64,000 bases of DNA from Streptococcus mitis (GCA_018364455.1 JAGZLW010000002.1:1-64000), one strand, 5' to 3'; shown: positions 27,781-36,179, counted from the stretch's first letter. Translations and numbers: made by a program. The notes: generated by a model not told the origin, from the sequence alone.

Positions 27781-28347
27781 ATGCAAGAATTTATTCAAAC
27801 CTATCTCAATAAGCTTGATGTTACAGCGATTATCGAGAATATCTTAACCAAGTTACTTTCTCTTTTATTCTTATTTTTACTCTTTTATATAGCTAAGAAA
27901 TTGCTCCATACCATGGTGCAGAGAATTGTTAAACCATCTCTAAAAATGTCTCGTCATGATGTCGGGCGTCAGAAAACCATCTCACGTCTGTTAGAAAATG
28001 TGTTTAATTATACCCTTTATTTCTTTTTACTCTACTGCATTTTGTCGATTTTAGGTTTGCCAGTTTCTAGTTTGCTGGCAGGTGCTGGAATCGCTGGGGT
28101 GGCTATTGGGATGGGAGCCCAAGGTTTTCTGTCTGATGTTATCAATGGCTTTTTCATCCTCTTCGAACGTCAACTGGATGTGGGAGATGAGGTCGTTCTG
28201 ACAAATGGTCCCATTACTGTATCGGGCAAGGTCGTCAGCGTCGGTATTCGAACAACGCAACTCAGAGGAGAAGACCAGGTTCTGCACTTCGTTCCCAATC
28301 GGAATATCACCGTCGTTAGCAATTTCTCTCGGACAGACCAGGCCTGA
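27781..28347 (+). CDS. Short MscS-family mechanosensitive channel
   Basis: 188 aa. Three hydrophobic segments are followed by the MscS pore helix and beta domain (LLAGAGIAGVAIGMGAQGFL, then FFILFERQLDVGDEV and FVPNRNITVVSNFSR). MscS channels open under membrane tension and release solutes on hypo-osmotic shock. The protein ends right after the beta domain and lacks the C-terminal alpha/beta cage present in E. coli MscS (286 aa). It may be a naturally short form or truncated. Its own promoter and RBS are good. The corA gene follows after 51 bp. Confidence 0.82.
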   Translation: MQEFIQTYLNKLDVTAIIENILTKLLSLLFLFLLFYIAKKLLHTMVQRIVKPSLKMSRHDVGRQKTISRLLENVFNYTLYFFLLYCILSILGLPVSSLLAGAGIAGVAIGMGAQGFLSDVINGFFILFERQLDVGDEVVLTNGPITVSGKVVSVGIRTTQLRGEDQVLHFVPNRNITVVSNFSRTDQA

Positions 28348-28372
28348 AATTTTAGCAGATTTATGATACAAT
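28344..28372 (+). promoter_or_regulatory. Promoter of corA
   Basis: Extended -10 TGATACAAT (28364-28372) with a weak -35 CTGAAA (28344-28349) at 17 bp, overlapping the mscS stop codon. Confidence 0.55.
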
Positions 28373-28398
28373 AGAAAGAGTTTGGTAAAGGAGAGAAG

Positions 28399-29307
28399 AT
28401 GTTTTTAGAAAAACAGTTGGGCAATGGTTGTACCTGGATTAACCTAGATTTGGACAAGTTGAAAAAACTAGAGGACCTTTCTGAAATCTACGGTTTGGAC
28501 AAGGAAACGATTGAATACGCACTGGATAGAAATGAGCGTGCCCACATGGATTATCACCGTGAAAACGGGACCGTGACCTTTATCTACAATGTCTTGAACT
28601 TGAAAAAGGATAAGGCATACTATGAAGCTTTTCCCATGACCTTTATCGTGGAACATCGTCGCCTGATTACCATTAGTAATACCAAGAACGCCTATGTCAT
28701 TGAACAGATGACCCGTTATCTGGAGAGTCATGACACGCTTTCTATTTATAAGTTTCTCTTTGCCAGTCTGGAAATCATCAGCAATGCCTACTATCCTGTC
28801 ATCGAGCAGATGGACAAGAGTAAGGATGAGGTCAATGGGCTCTTGCGCCTGCGGACGACTAAGAAAAACCTTTTTGCCCTTTCCGACTTGGAAACTGGTA
28901 TGGTTTATCTTACTGCGGCTGCTAAGCAAAATCGCATGTTGCTGGAACATATCCAAGGGCATGCCCTCTATCGCAGTTTTAACGAGATTGAGAGAGAGCA
29001 GTTTGATGATGCCATGATTGAAGCTCATCAGCTGGTATCCATGACAGACTTGATTTCTCAAGTCCTCCAACAACTATCAGCATCTTACAACAACATCCTA
29101 AACAATAATCTGAATGATAATTTGACAACCTTGACTATCATTTCAGTCTTGCTAGCTGTTTTGGCAGTAGTGACAGGCTTTTTCGGAATGAATGTTCCGC
29201 TCCCTTTAACAGATGAGCCCCATGCTTGGCTCTACATCAGTTTGGCTAGTGCTGGGTTATGGGTTGTCCTGTCGTTGTTGCTAAGGAAAATTGCGAAAAA
29301 AAGTTAA
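28399..29307 (+). CDS. CorA family divalent cation transporter
   Basis: 302 aa. A large N-terminal cytoplasmic domain is followed by two C-terminal membrane segments. The signature GMN motif (TGFFGMNVPLP) closes the first, as in CorA magnesium/cobalt channels, which work as pentamers. The long helix before it (LISQVLQQLSASYNNILNNNLNDNLTTL) is typical of the stalk. The exact metal is not readable. It overlaps nothing downstream if yqeG starts at 29322. Confidence 0.9.
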   Translation: MFLEKQLGNGCTWINLDLDKLKKLEDLSEIYGLDKETIEYALDRNERAHMDYHRENGTVTFIYNVLNLKKDKAYYEAFPMTFIVEHRRLITISNTKNAYVIEQMTRYLESHDTLSIYKFLFASLEIISNAYYPVIEQMDKSKDEVNGLLRLRTTKKNLFALSDLETGMVYLTAAAKQNRMLLEHIQGHALYRSFNEIEREQFDDAMIEAHQLVSMTDLISQVLQQLSASYNNILNNNLNDNLTTLTIISVLLAVLAVVTGFFGMNVPLPLTDEPHAWLYISLASAGLWVVLSLLLRKIAKKS

Positions 29308-29321
29308 GAAAAGGAGCCAAA

Positions 29322-29849
29322 ATGGCGATTGAAAATTACATGCCAGATTTTGCTGTGGAAGCAGTCTATGATCTGACAGTCCCAAGCCTGCAGGCGCAGG
29401 GAATCAAGGCTGTTTTGGTCGATTTGGACAATACCCTCATTGCTTGGAACAACCCAGATGGGACACCAGAGATGAAGCAATGGTTACATGACCTTCGGGA
29501 CGCGGGCATTCGCATCATCGTGGTATCAAATAACACCAAAAAACGCGTTCAACGTGCAGTTGAGAAGTTTGGGATTGACTACGTTTATTGGGCTCTGAAG
29601 CCCTTCACATTTGGGATTGATCGTGCTATGAAGGAATTCCACTATGAGAAAAGTGAAGTAGTCATGGTTGGCGACCAGCTCATGACAGATATTCGAGCAG
29701 CCCACCGTGCGGGCATTCGCTCGATTTTAGTCAAACCCTTGGTCCAACATGACTCGATTAAAACACAGATTAACCGAGCTCGTGAGCGTCGTGTGATGCG
29801 AAAAATCACTGAAAAGTACGGGCCGATTACATATAAAAAAGGAATTTAA
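29322..29849 (+). CDS. yqeG: YqeG family HAD-type phosphatase
   Basis: 175 aa from the ATG at 29322, chosen because AAGGAG sits five bases upstream; the open frame extends further back into corA. HAD motifs: DLDNTLIAW (nucleophile Asp), VVSNNT (motif II), LKPFTFG (motif III Lys) and GDQLMTDI (motif IV). It is the first gene of the conserved yqeG-yqeH-yhbY-nadD-yqeK-rsfS cluster. Its physiological substrate is unclear to me. Confidence 0.92.
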   Translation: MAIENYMPDFAVEAVYDLTVPSLQAQGIKAVLVDLDNTLIAWNNPDGTPEMKQWLHDLRDAGIRIIVVSNNTKKRVQRAVEKFGIDYVYWALKPFTFGIDRAMKEFHYEKSEVVMVGDQLMTDIRAAHRAGIRSILVKPLVQHDSIKTQINRARERRVMRKITEKYGPITYKKGI

Positions 29850-29851
29850 CT

Positions 29852-30958
29852 ATGGAAGAAATTCTCTGTATTGGTTGTGGAGCAATCATTCAGACGACAG
29901 ACAAGGCTGGTCTTGGTTTTACTCCCCAGTCGGCACTCGAAAAAGGTTTGGAAACTGGCGAAGTCTATTGCCAACGCTGTTTCCGTCTCCGTCACTACAA
30001 TGAAATCACGGATGTCCAGTTGACGGACGATGATTTCCTCAAGCTCTTGCACGAGGTGGGAGACAGTGATGCTTTGGTGGTTAATGTTATTGATATCTTT
30101 GACTTTAATGGCTCTGTCATCCCAGGGTTACCACGTTTTGTCTCGGGCAATGATGTCCTCTTGGTGGGAAATAAAAAAGATATCCTGCCCAAGTCTGTTA
30201 AACCAGGCAAGATTAGCCAGTGGCTCATGGAACGTGCCCACGAAGAAGGGCTTCGTCCAGTCGATGTCGTCCTAACTTCAGCCCAAAACAAGCATGCCAT
30301 TAAGGAAGTCATTGACAAGATTGAACACTACCGTAAGGGCCGTGATGTCTATGTGGTCGGTGTAACCAACGTTGGAAAATCAACTCTTATCAATGCTATT
30401 ATCCAAGAAATCACGGGTAACCAGGATGTCATTACGACTTCGCGTTTCCCAGGGACAACCTTGGATAAAATCGAGATTCCGCTTGACGACGGATCTTATA
30501 TCTACGATACGCCGGGAATCATCCATCGCCACCAGATGGCCCACTACTTGAATGCCAAAAACCTCAAGTATGTCAGTCCTAAAAAGGAAATCAAACCTAA
30601 AACTTATCAGCTCAATCCTGAACAAACCCTGTTTTTAGGAGGTCTCGGACGTTTTGACTTTATATCAGGAGAAAAACAAGGATTTACTGCTTTCTTTGAC
30701 AATGAACTCAAACTCCACCGTACCAAGTTAGAAGGCGCTAGTGCTTTCTACGACAAGCACCTCGGAACGCTTCTGACACCACCAAATAGCAAGGAAAAAG
30801 AAGATTTTCCAAAACTAGTTCAGCATGTATTTACCATTAAGGAAAAGACAGACCTAGTCATCTCTGGACTCGGCTGGATCCGCGTAACAGGCACAGCCAA
30901 AGTCGCCGTCTGGGCACCAGAAGGCGTCGCAGTTGTCACACGAAAAGCAATTATTTAA
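29852..30958 (+). CDS. yqeH: Circularly permuted GTPase YqeH, 30S ribosome biogenesis
   Basis: 368 aa. The N-terminus has a four-cysteine zinc motif (CIGCG...CQRCF). The GTPase motifs are permuted: G4 NKKDILPK precedes G1 GVTNVGKST and G3 DTPGI. YqeH/RbgH-type proteins assist small-subunit assembly. It begins two bases after yqeG. The next gene is separated by an unusual 213-bp structured intergenic region. Confidence 0.95.
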   Translation: MEEILCIGCGAIIQTTDKAGLGFTPQSALEKGLETGEVYCQRCFRLRHYNEITDVQLTDDDFLKLLHEVGDSDALVVNVIDIFDFNGSVIPGLPRFVSGNDVLLVGNKKDILPKSVKPGKISQWLMERAHEEGLRPVDVVLTSAQNKHAIKEVIDKIEHYRKGRDVYVVGVTNVGKSTLINAIIQEITGNQDVITTSRFPGTTLDKIEIPLDDGSYIYDTPGIIHRHQMAHYLNAKNLKYVSPKKEIKPKTYQLNPEQTLFLGGLGRFDFISGEKQGFTAFFDNELKLHRTKLEGASAFYDKHLGTLLTPPNSKEKEDFPKLVQHVFTIKEKTDLVISGLGWIRVTGTAKVAVWAPEGVAVVTRKAII

Positions 30959-30979
30959 ACACAGAAAGGAAAGGGTTGT

Positions 30980-31138
30980 CTGAATTTGGGCGAGCCCTGC
31001 GAGCCCATAGCGAATACTTTTCGCTGTGGTGTCAGTTGGTACAAGTGATTGTACCAACTGCGGAAAATTTGAGACCTTAGGCTCAAATTTTAGTCATGAA
31101 AGTCCGAAGGACTTTGCTGACGTCCGTCACCACTTCAG
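30980..31138 (+). ncRNA. Candidate structured RNA or repeat with several strong hairpins, between yqeH and yhbY
   Basis: Nested pairing is visible directly. CTGAA (30980-30984) faces TTCAG (31134-31138), and GTGGTG (31026-31031) faces CACCAC (31128-31133). Inside or beside these lie GGGC/GCCC, AGCGAA/TTCGCT, a perfect 12-bp stem CAGTTGGTACAA with a GTGA tetraloop (31033-31060), a 10-bp stem AAAATTTGAG/CTCAAATTTT extended by CC/GG (31064-31091), and AAAGTCC-gaa-GGACTTT (31099-31115). No T tract follows the stems, so ordinary terminators do not explain it. It could be a cis-acting leader of yhbY, a small RNA, or an uncatalogued dispersed repeat. I do not recognise the family. Confidence 0.5.
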
Positions 31139-31171
31139 AAAAGTATAAAAAGAAACTCTTTTAAAGAAATT

Positions 31172-31483
31172 ATGTCATTAACATCAAAACAACGTGCCTT
31201 CCTCAACAGCCAGGCACACACCCTCAAACCCATCATCCAAATTGGAAAAAATGGACTCAACGACCAAATCAAGACCAGCGTCCGTCAAGCTCTTGATGCC
31301 CGCGAATTGATTAAAGTAACGCTCTTACAAAACACTGATGAAAACATCCACGAAGTAGCTGAAATCTTGGAAGAAGAAATCGGTGTGGATACAGTTCAAA
31401 AAATCGGGCGCATCTTGATTTTGTTTAAACAGTCTAGCAAGAAAGAGAATCGCAAGATTTCTAAAAAAGTCAAAGAAATCTAA
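31172..31483 (+). CDS. yhbY: YhbY family CRM-domain RNA-binding protein
   Basis: 103 aa. The CRM fold motif GKNGL is seen (IIQIGKNGLNDQI), with a lysine-rich C-terminus. YhbY-type proteins associate with pre-50S ribosomes. The RBS is weak, and the gene follows a strongly folded leader, which could affect translation. It lies between yqeH and nadD, the usual place. Confidence 0.94.
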   Translation: MSLTSKQRAFLNSQAHTLKPIIQIGKNGLNDQIKTSVRQALDARELIKVTLLQNTDENIHEVAEILEEEIGVDTVQKIGRILILFKQSSKKENRKISKKVKEI

Positions 31484-31533
31484 AAACCTACTCCAAATAA
31501 CTGTTTTTACAGAGAAATAAAGGAGACTAGCCT

Positions 31534-32163
31534 ATGGCAATCGAACTATTGACTCCCTTTACCAAGGTAGAGTTGGAGCCAGAAATCAAGGAGAAAAAAC
31601 GTAAACAAGTCGGGATTTTAGGAGGAAATTTTAACCCTGTTCACAATGCCCATCTCATTGTTGCGGACCAAGTACGCCAGCAGTTAGGACTGGATCAAGT
31701 CTTGCTCATGCCTGAGTACCAACCTCCTCACGTAGATAAAAAGGAAACCATCCCTGAGCACCATCGTCTCAAGATGCTTGAATTGGCGATTGAGGGTATT
31801 GAAGGACTAGCCATTGAAACCATTGAATTGGAGCGCAAGGGTATTTCCTATACCTATGACACCATGAAGCTCCTGACTGAGAAGAATCCAGATACAGATT
31901 ATTACTTTATTATCGGTGCCGATATGGTGGACTATCTGCCTAAGTGGTACCGAATTGATGAACTGGTTGACATGGTTCAGTTTGTGGGGGTTCAGCGCCC
32001 ACGCTACAAGGCAGGGACTTCCTATCCAGTTATCTGGGTGGATGTGCCTCTCATGGATATCTCGTCCAGCATGGTGCGGGACTTCCTTGCCCAAGGACGG
32101 AAACCCAACTTTCTCCTACCTCAGCCGGTGCTAGACTACATCGAGAAGGAAGGACTCTACTGA
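31534..32163 (+). CDS. nadD: Nicotinate-nucleotide adenylyltransferase NadD
   Basis: 209 aa. Nucleotidyltransferase motifs are GGNFNPVHNAH near residue 30 and ISSSMVRDFL near the end. It converts nicotinate mononucleotide plus ATP to deamido-NAD in NAD synthesis. AAGGAG precedes the ATG. Its final base overlaps the yqeK start (TGATGG). Confidence 0.96.
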   Translation: MAIELLTPFTKVELEPEIKEKKRKQVGILGGNFNPVHNAHLIVADQVRQQLGLDQVLLMPEYQPPHVDKKETIPEHHRLKMLELAIEGIEGLAIETIELERKGISYTYDTMKLLTEKNPDTDYYFIIGADMVDYLPKWYRIDELVDMVQFVGVQRPRYKAGTSYPVIWVDVPLMDISSSMVRDFLAQGRKPNFLLPQPVLDYIEKEGLY

Positions 32164-32756
32164 TGGCCTATCAAGACTATATCAACTGTTCCCGTGAGGT
32201 TTTGTTGGAAAAAATGGCAGAGCTTCTGCCTGAAAAACGCCTAACCCATTGCTTGGGTGTGGAGCGTGCAGCCATAGAACTGGCTCAACGATTTGGAGTA
32301 GATGTTGAGAAGGCAGGTTTAGCAGCCCTTCTTCATGACTATGCTAAAAAACTGTCAGATCAGGAATTTCTGGATTTGATTGACCGTTACCAATTAGACC
32401 CTGACCTCAAAAACTGGGGCAATAATGTCTGGCATGGCATGGTTGGAATTTACAAGATTCAAGAAGACTTGGATTTACATGATCCAGAAATCCTGCGAGC
32501 TATTGAAATCCATACAGTCGGGGCTGGTCAGATGACAGATTTAGATAAGGTCATCTATGTCGCAGACTATATCGAACACAATCGAGCCTTTCCTGGAGTA
32601 AATGTGGCGCGTGAGATTGCAAGTCTATCGCTCAATAAGGCGGTGGCCTACGAAACAGCTCGTACCGTGGAGCATCTAGCTCATCAGGGATTTCCCATCT
32701 ATCCCCAAACCCTTGAAACCTATAACGCCTTTGTGCACTATTTGAAAGAGGACTAA
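32163..32756 (+). CDS. yqeK: YqeK family HD-domain phosphohydrolase (diadenosine tetraphosphatase)
   Basis: 197 aa. The HD motif LLHDYAKKL, IEIHTVGAGQMT and VIYVADYIEHNR fit the YqeK family, which hydrolyses Ap4A symmetrically to ADP. It is coupled to nadD by overlap and to rsfS with no gap. Confidence 0.93.
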   Translation: MAYQDYINCSREVLLEKMAELLPEKRLTHCLGVERAAIELAQRFGVDVEKAGLAALLHDYAKKLSDQEFLDLIDRYQLDPDLKNWGNNVWHGMVGIYKIQEDLDLHDPEILRAIEIHTVGAGQMTDLDKVIYVADYIEHNRAFPGVNVAREIASLSLNKAVAYETARTVEHLAHQGFPIYPQTLETYNAFVHYLKED

Positions 32757-33110
32757 ATGAACGAAAAAGAATTACTAGAACTAGTCGTGAAAGCGGCTGA
32801 TGAGAAACGTGCGGAGGATATCCTTGCACTTGACGTACAAGAATTGACCAGCGTGACGGACTACTTTGTTATCACTAGCTCAATGAATAGCCGTCAGTTG
32901 GACGCTATCGCTGATAACATCCGTGAAAAAGTAGCTGATGCAGGCTTTAAAGGTAGTCATATCGAAGGTGATGCAGCTGGAGGCTGGGTCCTACTAGACC
33001 TCGGCGCTGTCGTTGTGCATATCTTTTCAGAAGAAATGCGTGCCCACTATAACCTAGAAAAACTATGGCATGAGGCGGATTCTGTAGATATTTCAGAAGC
33101 TCTTGCTTAG
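32757..33110 (+). CDS. rsfS: Ribosome silencing factor RsfS
   Basis: 117 aa Iojap/DUF143 family (TSVTDYFVITSSMNSRQLDAI, EGDAAGGWVLLDLGAVVVHIF). It binds ribosomal protein L14 and blocks subunit joining under starvation. It begins at the base after the yqeK stop and is followed by a terminator-like hairpin. Confidence 0.95.
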   Translation: MNEKELLELVVKAADEKRAEDILALDVQELTSVTDYFVITSSMNSRQLDAIADNIREKVADAGFKGSHIEGDAAGGWVLLDLGAVVVHIFSEEMRAHYNLEKLWHEADSVDISEALA

Positions 33111-33116
33111 AAGGTG

Positions 33117-33146
33117 AACTCAGTTGTAGTCAACTGGGTTTCTTTG
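33117..33146 (+). terminator. Weak terminator-like hairpin after rsfS
   Basis: AACTCAGTTG pairs with CAACTGGGTT (one wobble) across TAGT, then TCTTTG. The T tract is short, so it may only attenuate. Confidence 0.5.
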
Positions 33147-33212
33147 CTTATTTTAGAAAATTGATGGAAAGGTAAAGAGCGAGTGGTGTTTGCCATGGAG
33201 GCTCTTGGTATC

Positions 33213-33959
33213 ATGATTATGGCAACTTATGAAACCTTTGCAGCGGTCTATGATGCAGTCATGGACGATAGTTTATACGACAAATGGACGGATTTTTCCC
33301 TGCGTCACTTACCTAAGAACAAGGAGAGAAAGAAACTCTTGGAATTGGCTTGTGGGACAGGAATTCAATCTGTGCGCTTCTCTCAGGCTGGTTTTGAAGT
33401 GACTGGACTTGACTTGAGTGCGGATATGTTGAAGATTGCTGAGAAGAGGGCTGTTTCAGCCAAACAAAAGATTGACTTTATAGAAGGCAATATGCTGGAT
33501 TTGTCTAAGGCAGGTAAATACGATTTTGTCACGTGTTACTCGGATTCTATCTGCTACATGCAGGATGAGGTGGAAGTGGGAGATGTCTTTAAAGAAGTGT
33601 ATAATGCCCTCAACGAAGACGGCGTCTTTATCTTTGATGTGCATTCTACCTACCAGACAGATGAGGTTTTTCCAGGATATTCTTACCATGAAAATGCGGA
33701 AGATTTCGCTATGCTCTGGGATACTTATGAGGACGCGGCACCTCACTCCATCGTGCATGAGTTGACCTTTTTTGTCAAGGAGGCTGACGGTTCCTTTAGT
33801 CGCCATGATGAAGTGCATGAGGAGCGGACTTATGAGGTCCTGACCTATGATATTTTGCTGGAACAGGCTGGTTTCAAGTCTTTCAAACTCTATGCCGACT
33901 TTGAGGATAAGGAGCCAACAGAAACTAGCACCCGTTGGTTTTTTGTGGCACAGAAGTAG
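33213..33959 (+). CDS. Class I SAM-dependent methyltransferase (YqeM-like)
   Basis: About 248 aa. SAM-binding motif I is LLELACGTGIQSVRF, with VTGLDLSADML after it. It belongs with the YqeM-like methyltransferases usually found after rsfS; the substrate is not known to me. The frame is open from 33183. GGAGG at 33197-33201 favours the ATG at 33213, though the ATG at 33219 (MATYETF) is also plausible. The next gene begins ten bases later. Confidence 0.85.
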   Translation: MIMATYETFAAVYDAVMDDSLYDKWTDFSLRHLPKNKERKKLLELACGTGIQSVRFSQAGFEVTGLDLSADMLKIAEKRAVSAKQKIDFIEGNMLDLSKAGKYDFVTCYSDSICYMQDEVEVGDVFKEVYNALNEDGVFIFDVHSTYQTDEVFPGYSYHENAEDFAMLWDTYEDAAPHSIVHELTFFVKEADGSFSRHDEVHEERTYEVLTYDILLEQAGFKSFKLYADFEDKEPTETSTRWFFVAQK

Positions 33960-33968
33960 GAGATTAGC

Positions 33969-35066
33969 ATGACCATCACGGGTATTATCGCGGAGTTTAA
34001 TCCTTTTCATAATGGACACAAATACCTGCTGGATCAGGCCGAGGGACTGAAAATCGTGGCTATGTCAGGAAATTTCATGCAGCGTGGAGAACCTGCTATT
34101 GTGGACAAGTGGACACGAGCTCATATGGCGTTGGAAAATGGCGCAGATCTGGTAGTAGAATTGCCCTTTTTAGTAAGTGTTCAGGCAGCAGATTTCTTTG
34201 GCCAAGGGGCTGTGGATATCTTATCCCAGCTAGGAATTGATAACCTAGCCTTTGGGACAGAGGAAGTTCTGGATTACCAGAAAATTGCTGACTTATACAC
34301 AGAGAAAGATGCTGAGATGGAGAAATTTGTGGAAAATCTGCCTGATTCCCTCTCTTATCCCCAGAAAACCCAAGCCATGTGGAAGGAGTTTGCAGGTCTT
34401 GATTTTTCAGGCAATACCCCCAATCACGTCCTTGCTCTTGCCTATGCCAAGGCAGTTGCTGGACGTAACATCAAGTTGTACCCGATTCAGCGTCAGGGGG
34501 CGGGTTACCATTCTGTGGACAAGGATGTGGACTTTGCCTCGGCGACAGCCCTCCGTCAGCACCAGAGGGACAAAGATTTCTTAGAACGCTTTATGCCATC
34601 TGTTGTCCTCTTTGAGCAAAACAGTAAGGTAAGCTGGGATGACTATTTTCCCTTGCTCCGCTATCAAATCTTGTCCAATCCAGACCTAACCACTGTCTAT
34701 CAGGTCAATCAAGAAATGGCTGTGCGCATTAAAGAGGCTATTAAACCAGCACAGTCTGTAGAAGAATTAGTCGAGGCGGTTGCGACCAAACGATATACCA
34801 AGGCGCGTGTCAGACGCCTATTGACCTATATTTTGATGCAGGCTAGAGAAAGTGACTTGCCAGAAGGGATTCATGTCCTTGGATTTACTGAAAAAGGCAG
34901 GCAACATCTTAAGTCTTTGAAAGGTCAGGTCAGTCTAGTCAGCCGAATTGGCAAAGAACCTTGGGATGTCATGACTCAAAAGGCAGACCAGATTTACCAA
35001 CTAGGAAATCCAAGTATAGCAGAACAGAATTTTGGAAGAGTACCGATTAGAATAGAAACAAACTAA
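33969..35066 (+). CDS. tmcAL: tRNA(Met) cytidine acetate ligase TmcAL
   Basis: 365 aa. The nucleotidyltransferase motif IIAEFNPFHNGH is at the start, with GNFMQRGEPAIVDKW close behind (YlbM family). TmcAL uses ATP and acetate to make N4-acetylcytidine at the wobble base of elongator tRNA-Met. The stop codon TAA is the first triplet of a terminator that is repeated almost exactly after yoeB. Confidence 0.93.
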   Translation: MTITGIIAEFNPFHNGHKYLLDQAEGLKIVAMSGNFMQRGEPAIVDKWTRAHMALENGADLVVELPFLVSVQAADFFGQGAVDILSQLGIDNLAFGTEEVLDYQKIADLYTEKDAEMEKFVENLPDSLSYPQKTQAMWKEFAGLDFSGNTPNHVLALAYAKAVAGRNIKLYPIQRQGAGYHSVDKDVDFASATALRQHQRDKDFLERFMPSVVLFEQNSKVSWDDYFPLLRYQILSNPDLTTVYQVNQEMAVRIKEAIKPAQSVEELVEAVATKRYTKARVRRLLTYILMQARESDLPEGIHVLGFTEKGRQHLKSLKGQVSLVSRIGKEPWDVMTQKADQIYQLGNPSIAEQNFGRVPIRIETN

Positions 35067-35090
35067 GTCTACTGAAATGTAGGCTTTTTG
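35064..35090 (+). terminator. Terminator of tmcAL (left copy of a direct repeat)
   Basis: GTCTAC...GTAGGC stem followed by TTTTTG. The 27-bp unit beginning with the stop codon recurs at 35708-35735 with minimal change. Confidence 0.75.
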
Positions 35091-35127
35091 ATATTTTTTA
35101 CGAATAAATAGATAGAGAAGAAAATCT

Positions 35128-35167
35128 TGTACAGGTTCCTGACAATTTCTTTCTTTTCGTGTATAAT
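35128..35167 (+). promoter_or_regulatory. Promoter and putative operator of yefM-yoeB
   Basis: CTGACA (35139-35144), 17-bp spacer, TATAAT (35162-35167). TGTACA at 35128-35133, just upstream of the -35, matches the core motif bound by YefM in E. coli, so autorepression is likely. No BOX element is present here, although I recall one upstream of the pneumococcal yefM. Confidence 0.7.
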
Positions 35168-35197
35168 AGTGGAAAAGAGGTAAAACGAGGTATGGTT

Positions 35198-35452
35198 ATG
35201 GAAGCAGTTCTTTACTCAACATTCCGAAATCATTTAAAGGACTACATGAAAAAGGTAAATGATGAATTTGAGCCTTTGACGGTGGTTAATAAAAATCCAG
35301 ACGAAGACATTGTAGTCCTTTCAAAGAGCGAGTGGGATAGTATTCAGGAAACCCTGAGAATCGCTCAAAATAAGGAACTTTCTGATAAGGTTTTGCGAGG
35401 AATGGCTCAAGTTCGTGCTGGAAGCACACAGGTACATGTTATTGAGGAGTGA
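35198..35452 (+). CDS. yefM: Antitoxin YefM (Phd/YefM family)
   Basis: 84 aa from the ATG at 35198 (MEAVLYSTFRNHLKDYM), which has CGAGG seven bases upstream; the open frame starts earlier at 35159, within the promoter. The Phd/YefM N-terminal DNA-binding fold and acidic C-terminus fit an antitoxin that binds YoeB and represses the operon. It ends three bases before yoeB. Confidence 0.92.
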   Translation: MEAVLYSTFRNHLKDYMKKVNDEFEPLTVVNKNPDEDIVVLSKSEWDSIQETLRIAQNKELSDKVLRGMAQVRAGSTQVHVIEE

Positions 35453-35455
35453 GAA

Positions 35456-35710
35456 ATGCTGCTCAAGTTTACAGAAGATGCCTGGGCAGATTATTGCTAC
35501 TGGCAAAATCAGGATAAGAAAACGTTAAAAAGAATCAATAAACTAATCAAGGATATTCAACGTGATCCATTTACAGGAATAGGTAAGCCAGAACCACTCA
35601 AGTATGACTACCAAGGAGCCTGGTCACGTCGTATTGACGCAGAAAATCGCTTGATTTATATGATGGATGGAGATAGTATCGCTTTTTTGTCCTTCAAAGA
35701 TCACTACTAA
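35456..35710 (+). CDS. yoeB: Toxin YoeB, ribosome-dependent mRNA interferase
   Basis: 84 aa, the standard length. The E. coli catalytic residues are all at their usual numbers: E46, R65, H83 and the terminal Y84 (SFKDHY). YoeB cleaves mRNA in the ribosomal A site when YefM is degraded. The gene looks intact. Its stop codon opens the second copy of the terminator repeat. Confidence 0.95.
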   Translation: MLLKFTEDAWADYCYWQNQDKKTLKRINKLIKDIQRDPFTGIGKPEPLKYDYQGAWSRRIDAENRLIYMMDGDSIAFLSFKDHY

Positions 35711-35735
35711 GTCTACTGAAAAGTAGGCTTTTTTG
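35708..35735 (+). terminator. Terminator of yoeB (right copy of a direct repeat)
   Basis: GTCTAC...GTAGGC stem with a TTTTTT tail, nearly identical to 35064-35090. It marks the left boundary of the accessory island. Confidence 0.8.
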
Positions 35736-35853
35736 TCGAATTTTTCAGTTTTCGATAGTAATTTCTAGGTAAATTCTTTCAATTCAGGCTATAACTATTA
35801 AGAGTAAAATTTTTAATATGATAAATGTTACTCTTCAACTTTGAATTCGATTT

Positions 35854-36120
35854 ATGCCAGTTATTTTGTGGTATTCTGAAAATGAGGAAGCTGGCTCTCA
35901 CTATACACAACGTGAAGTCATTGCTTTAATGGTCAATCTGCTCTTGATCGAAGCCGATGAAGAATTATTTGTTGATAAAAAAGAGTTGAAAATCTTAGAT
36001 ATGGCTGCTGGGTTTCGTGACATAATAATGACACAGGCAAATAGTCAAGTAAATACAAAGGTTTTAGAGCTTCTACAAAAGTTTAAAATCAAAAAAATGA
36101 ATAGTTGGTGTGCTGTTTAG
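35854..36120 (+). pseudogene. Fragment of a type I restriction-modification methyltransferase (HsdM-like)
   Basis: 88 codons. The segment HYTQREVIALMVNLLL...KILDMAAG resembles the region of HsdM around the SAM-binding motif (HYTPREVI...ILDPACGTGG). The glycine-rich motif is broken after AAG (FRDII), and the catalytic NPPF region and the rest of HsdM (usually about 500 aa) are absent. No specificity or restriction subunit is nearby. It is a relic, inferred from motif recall. It carries no convincing RBS and is followed by the KilA-N gene. Confidence 0.6.
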
Positions 36121-36179
36121 AGAAGTTATTACGAAAATAAATGTTGTAAACAGTATATCAGCATAAAGGAGGACCTCAG

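Noticed and set aside
28468..29073. 201-aa minus-strand ORF opposite corA
   Set aside because: It is an antisense shadow of the well-supported CorA coding frame and shows no RBS or recognisable motif.
30959..31171. T-box or other amino-acid riboswitch upstream of yhbY
   Set aside because: No T-box sequence, specifier loop or terminator/antiterminator pair with a T tract could be seen.
35708..35735. Attachment site of the accessory island
   Set aside because: The repeat flanks the toxin-antitoxin cassette, not the island. No third copy was found near 43260, and no integrase gene is present in the window.
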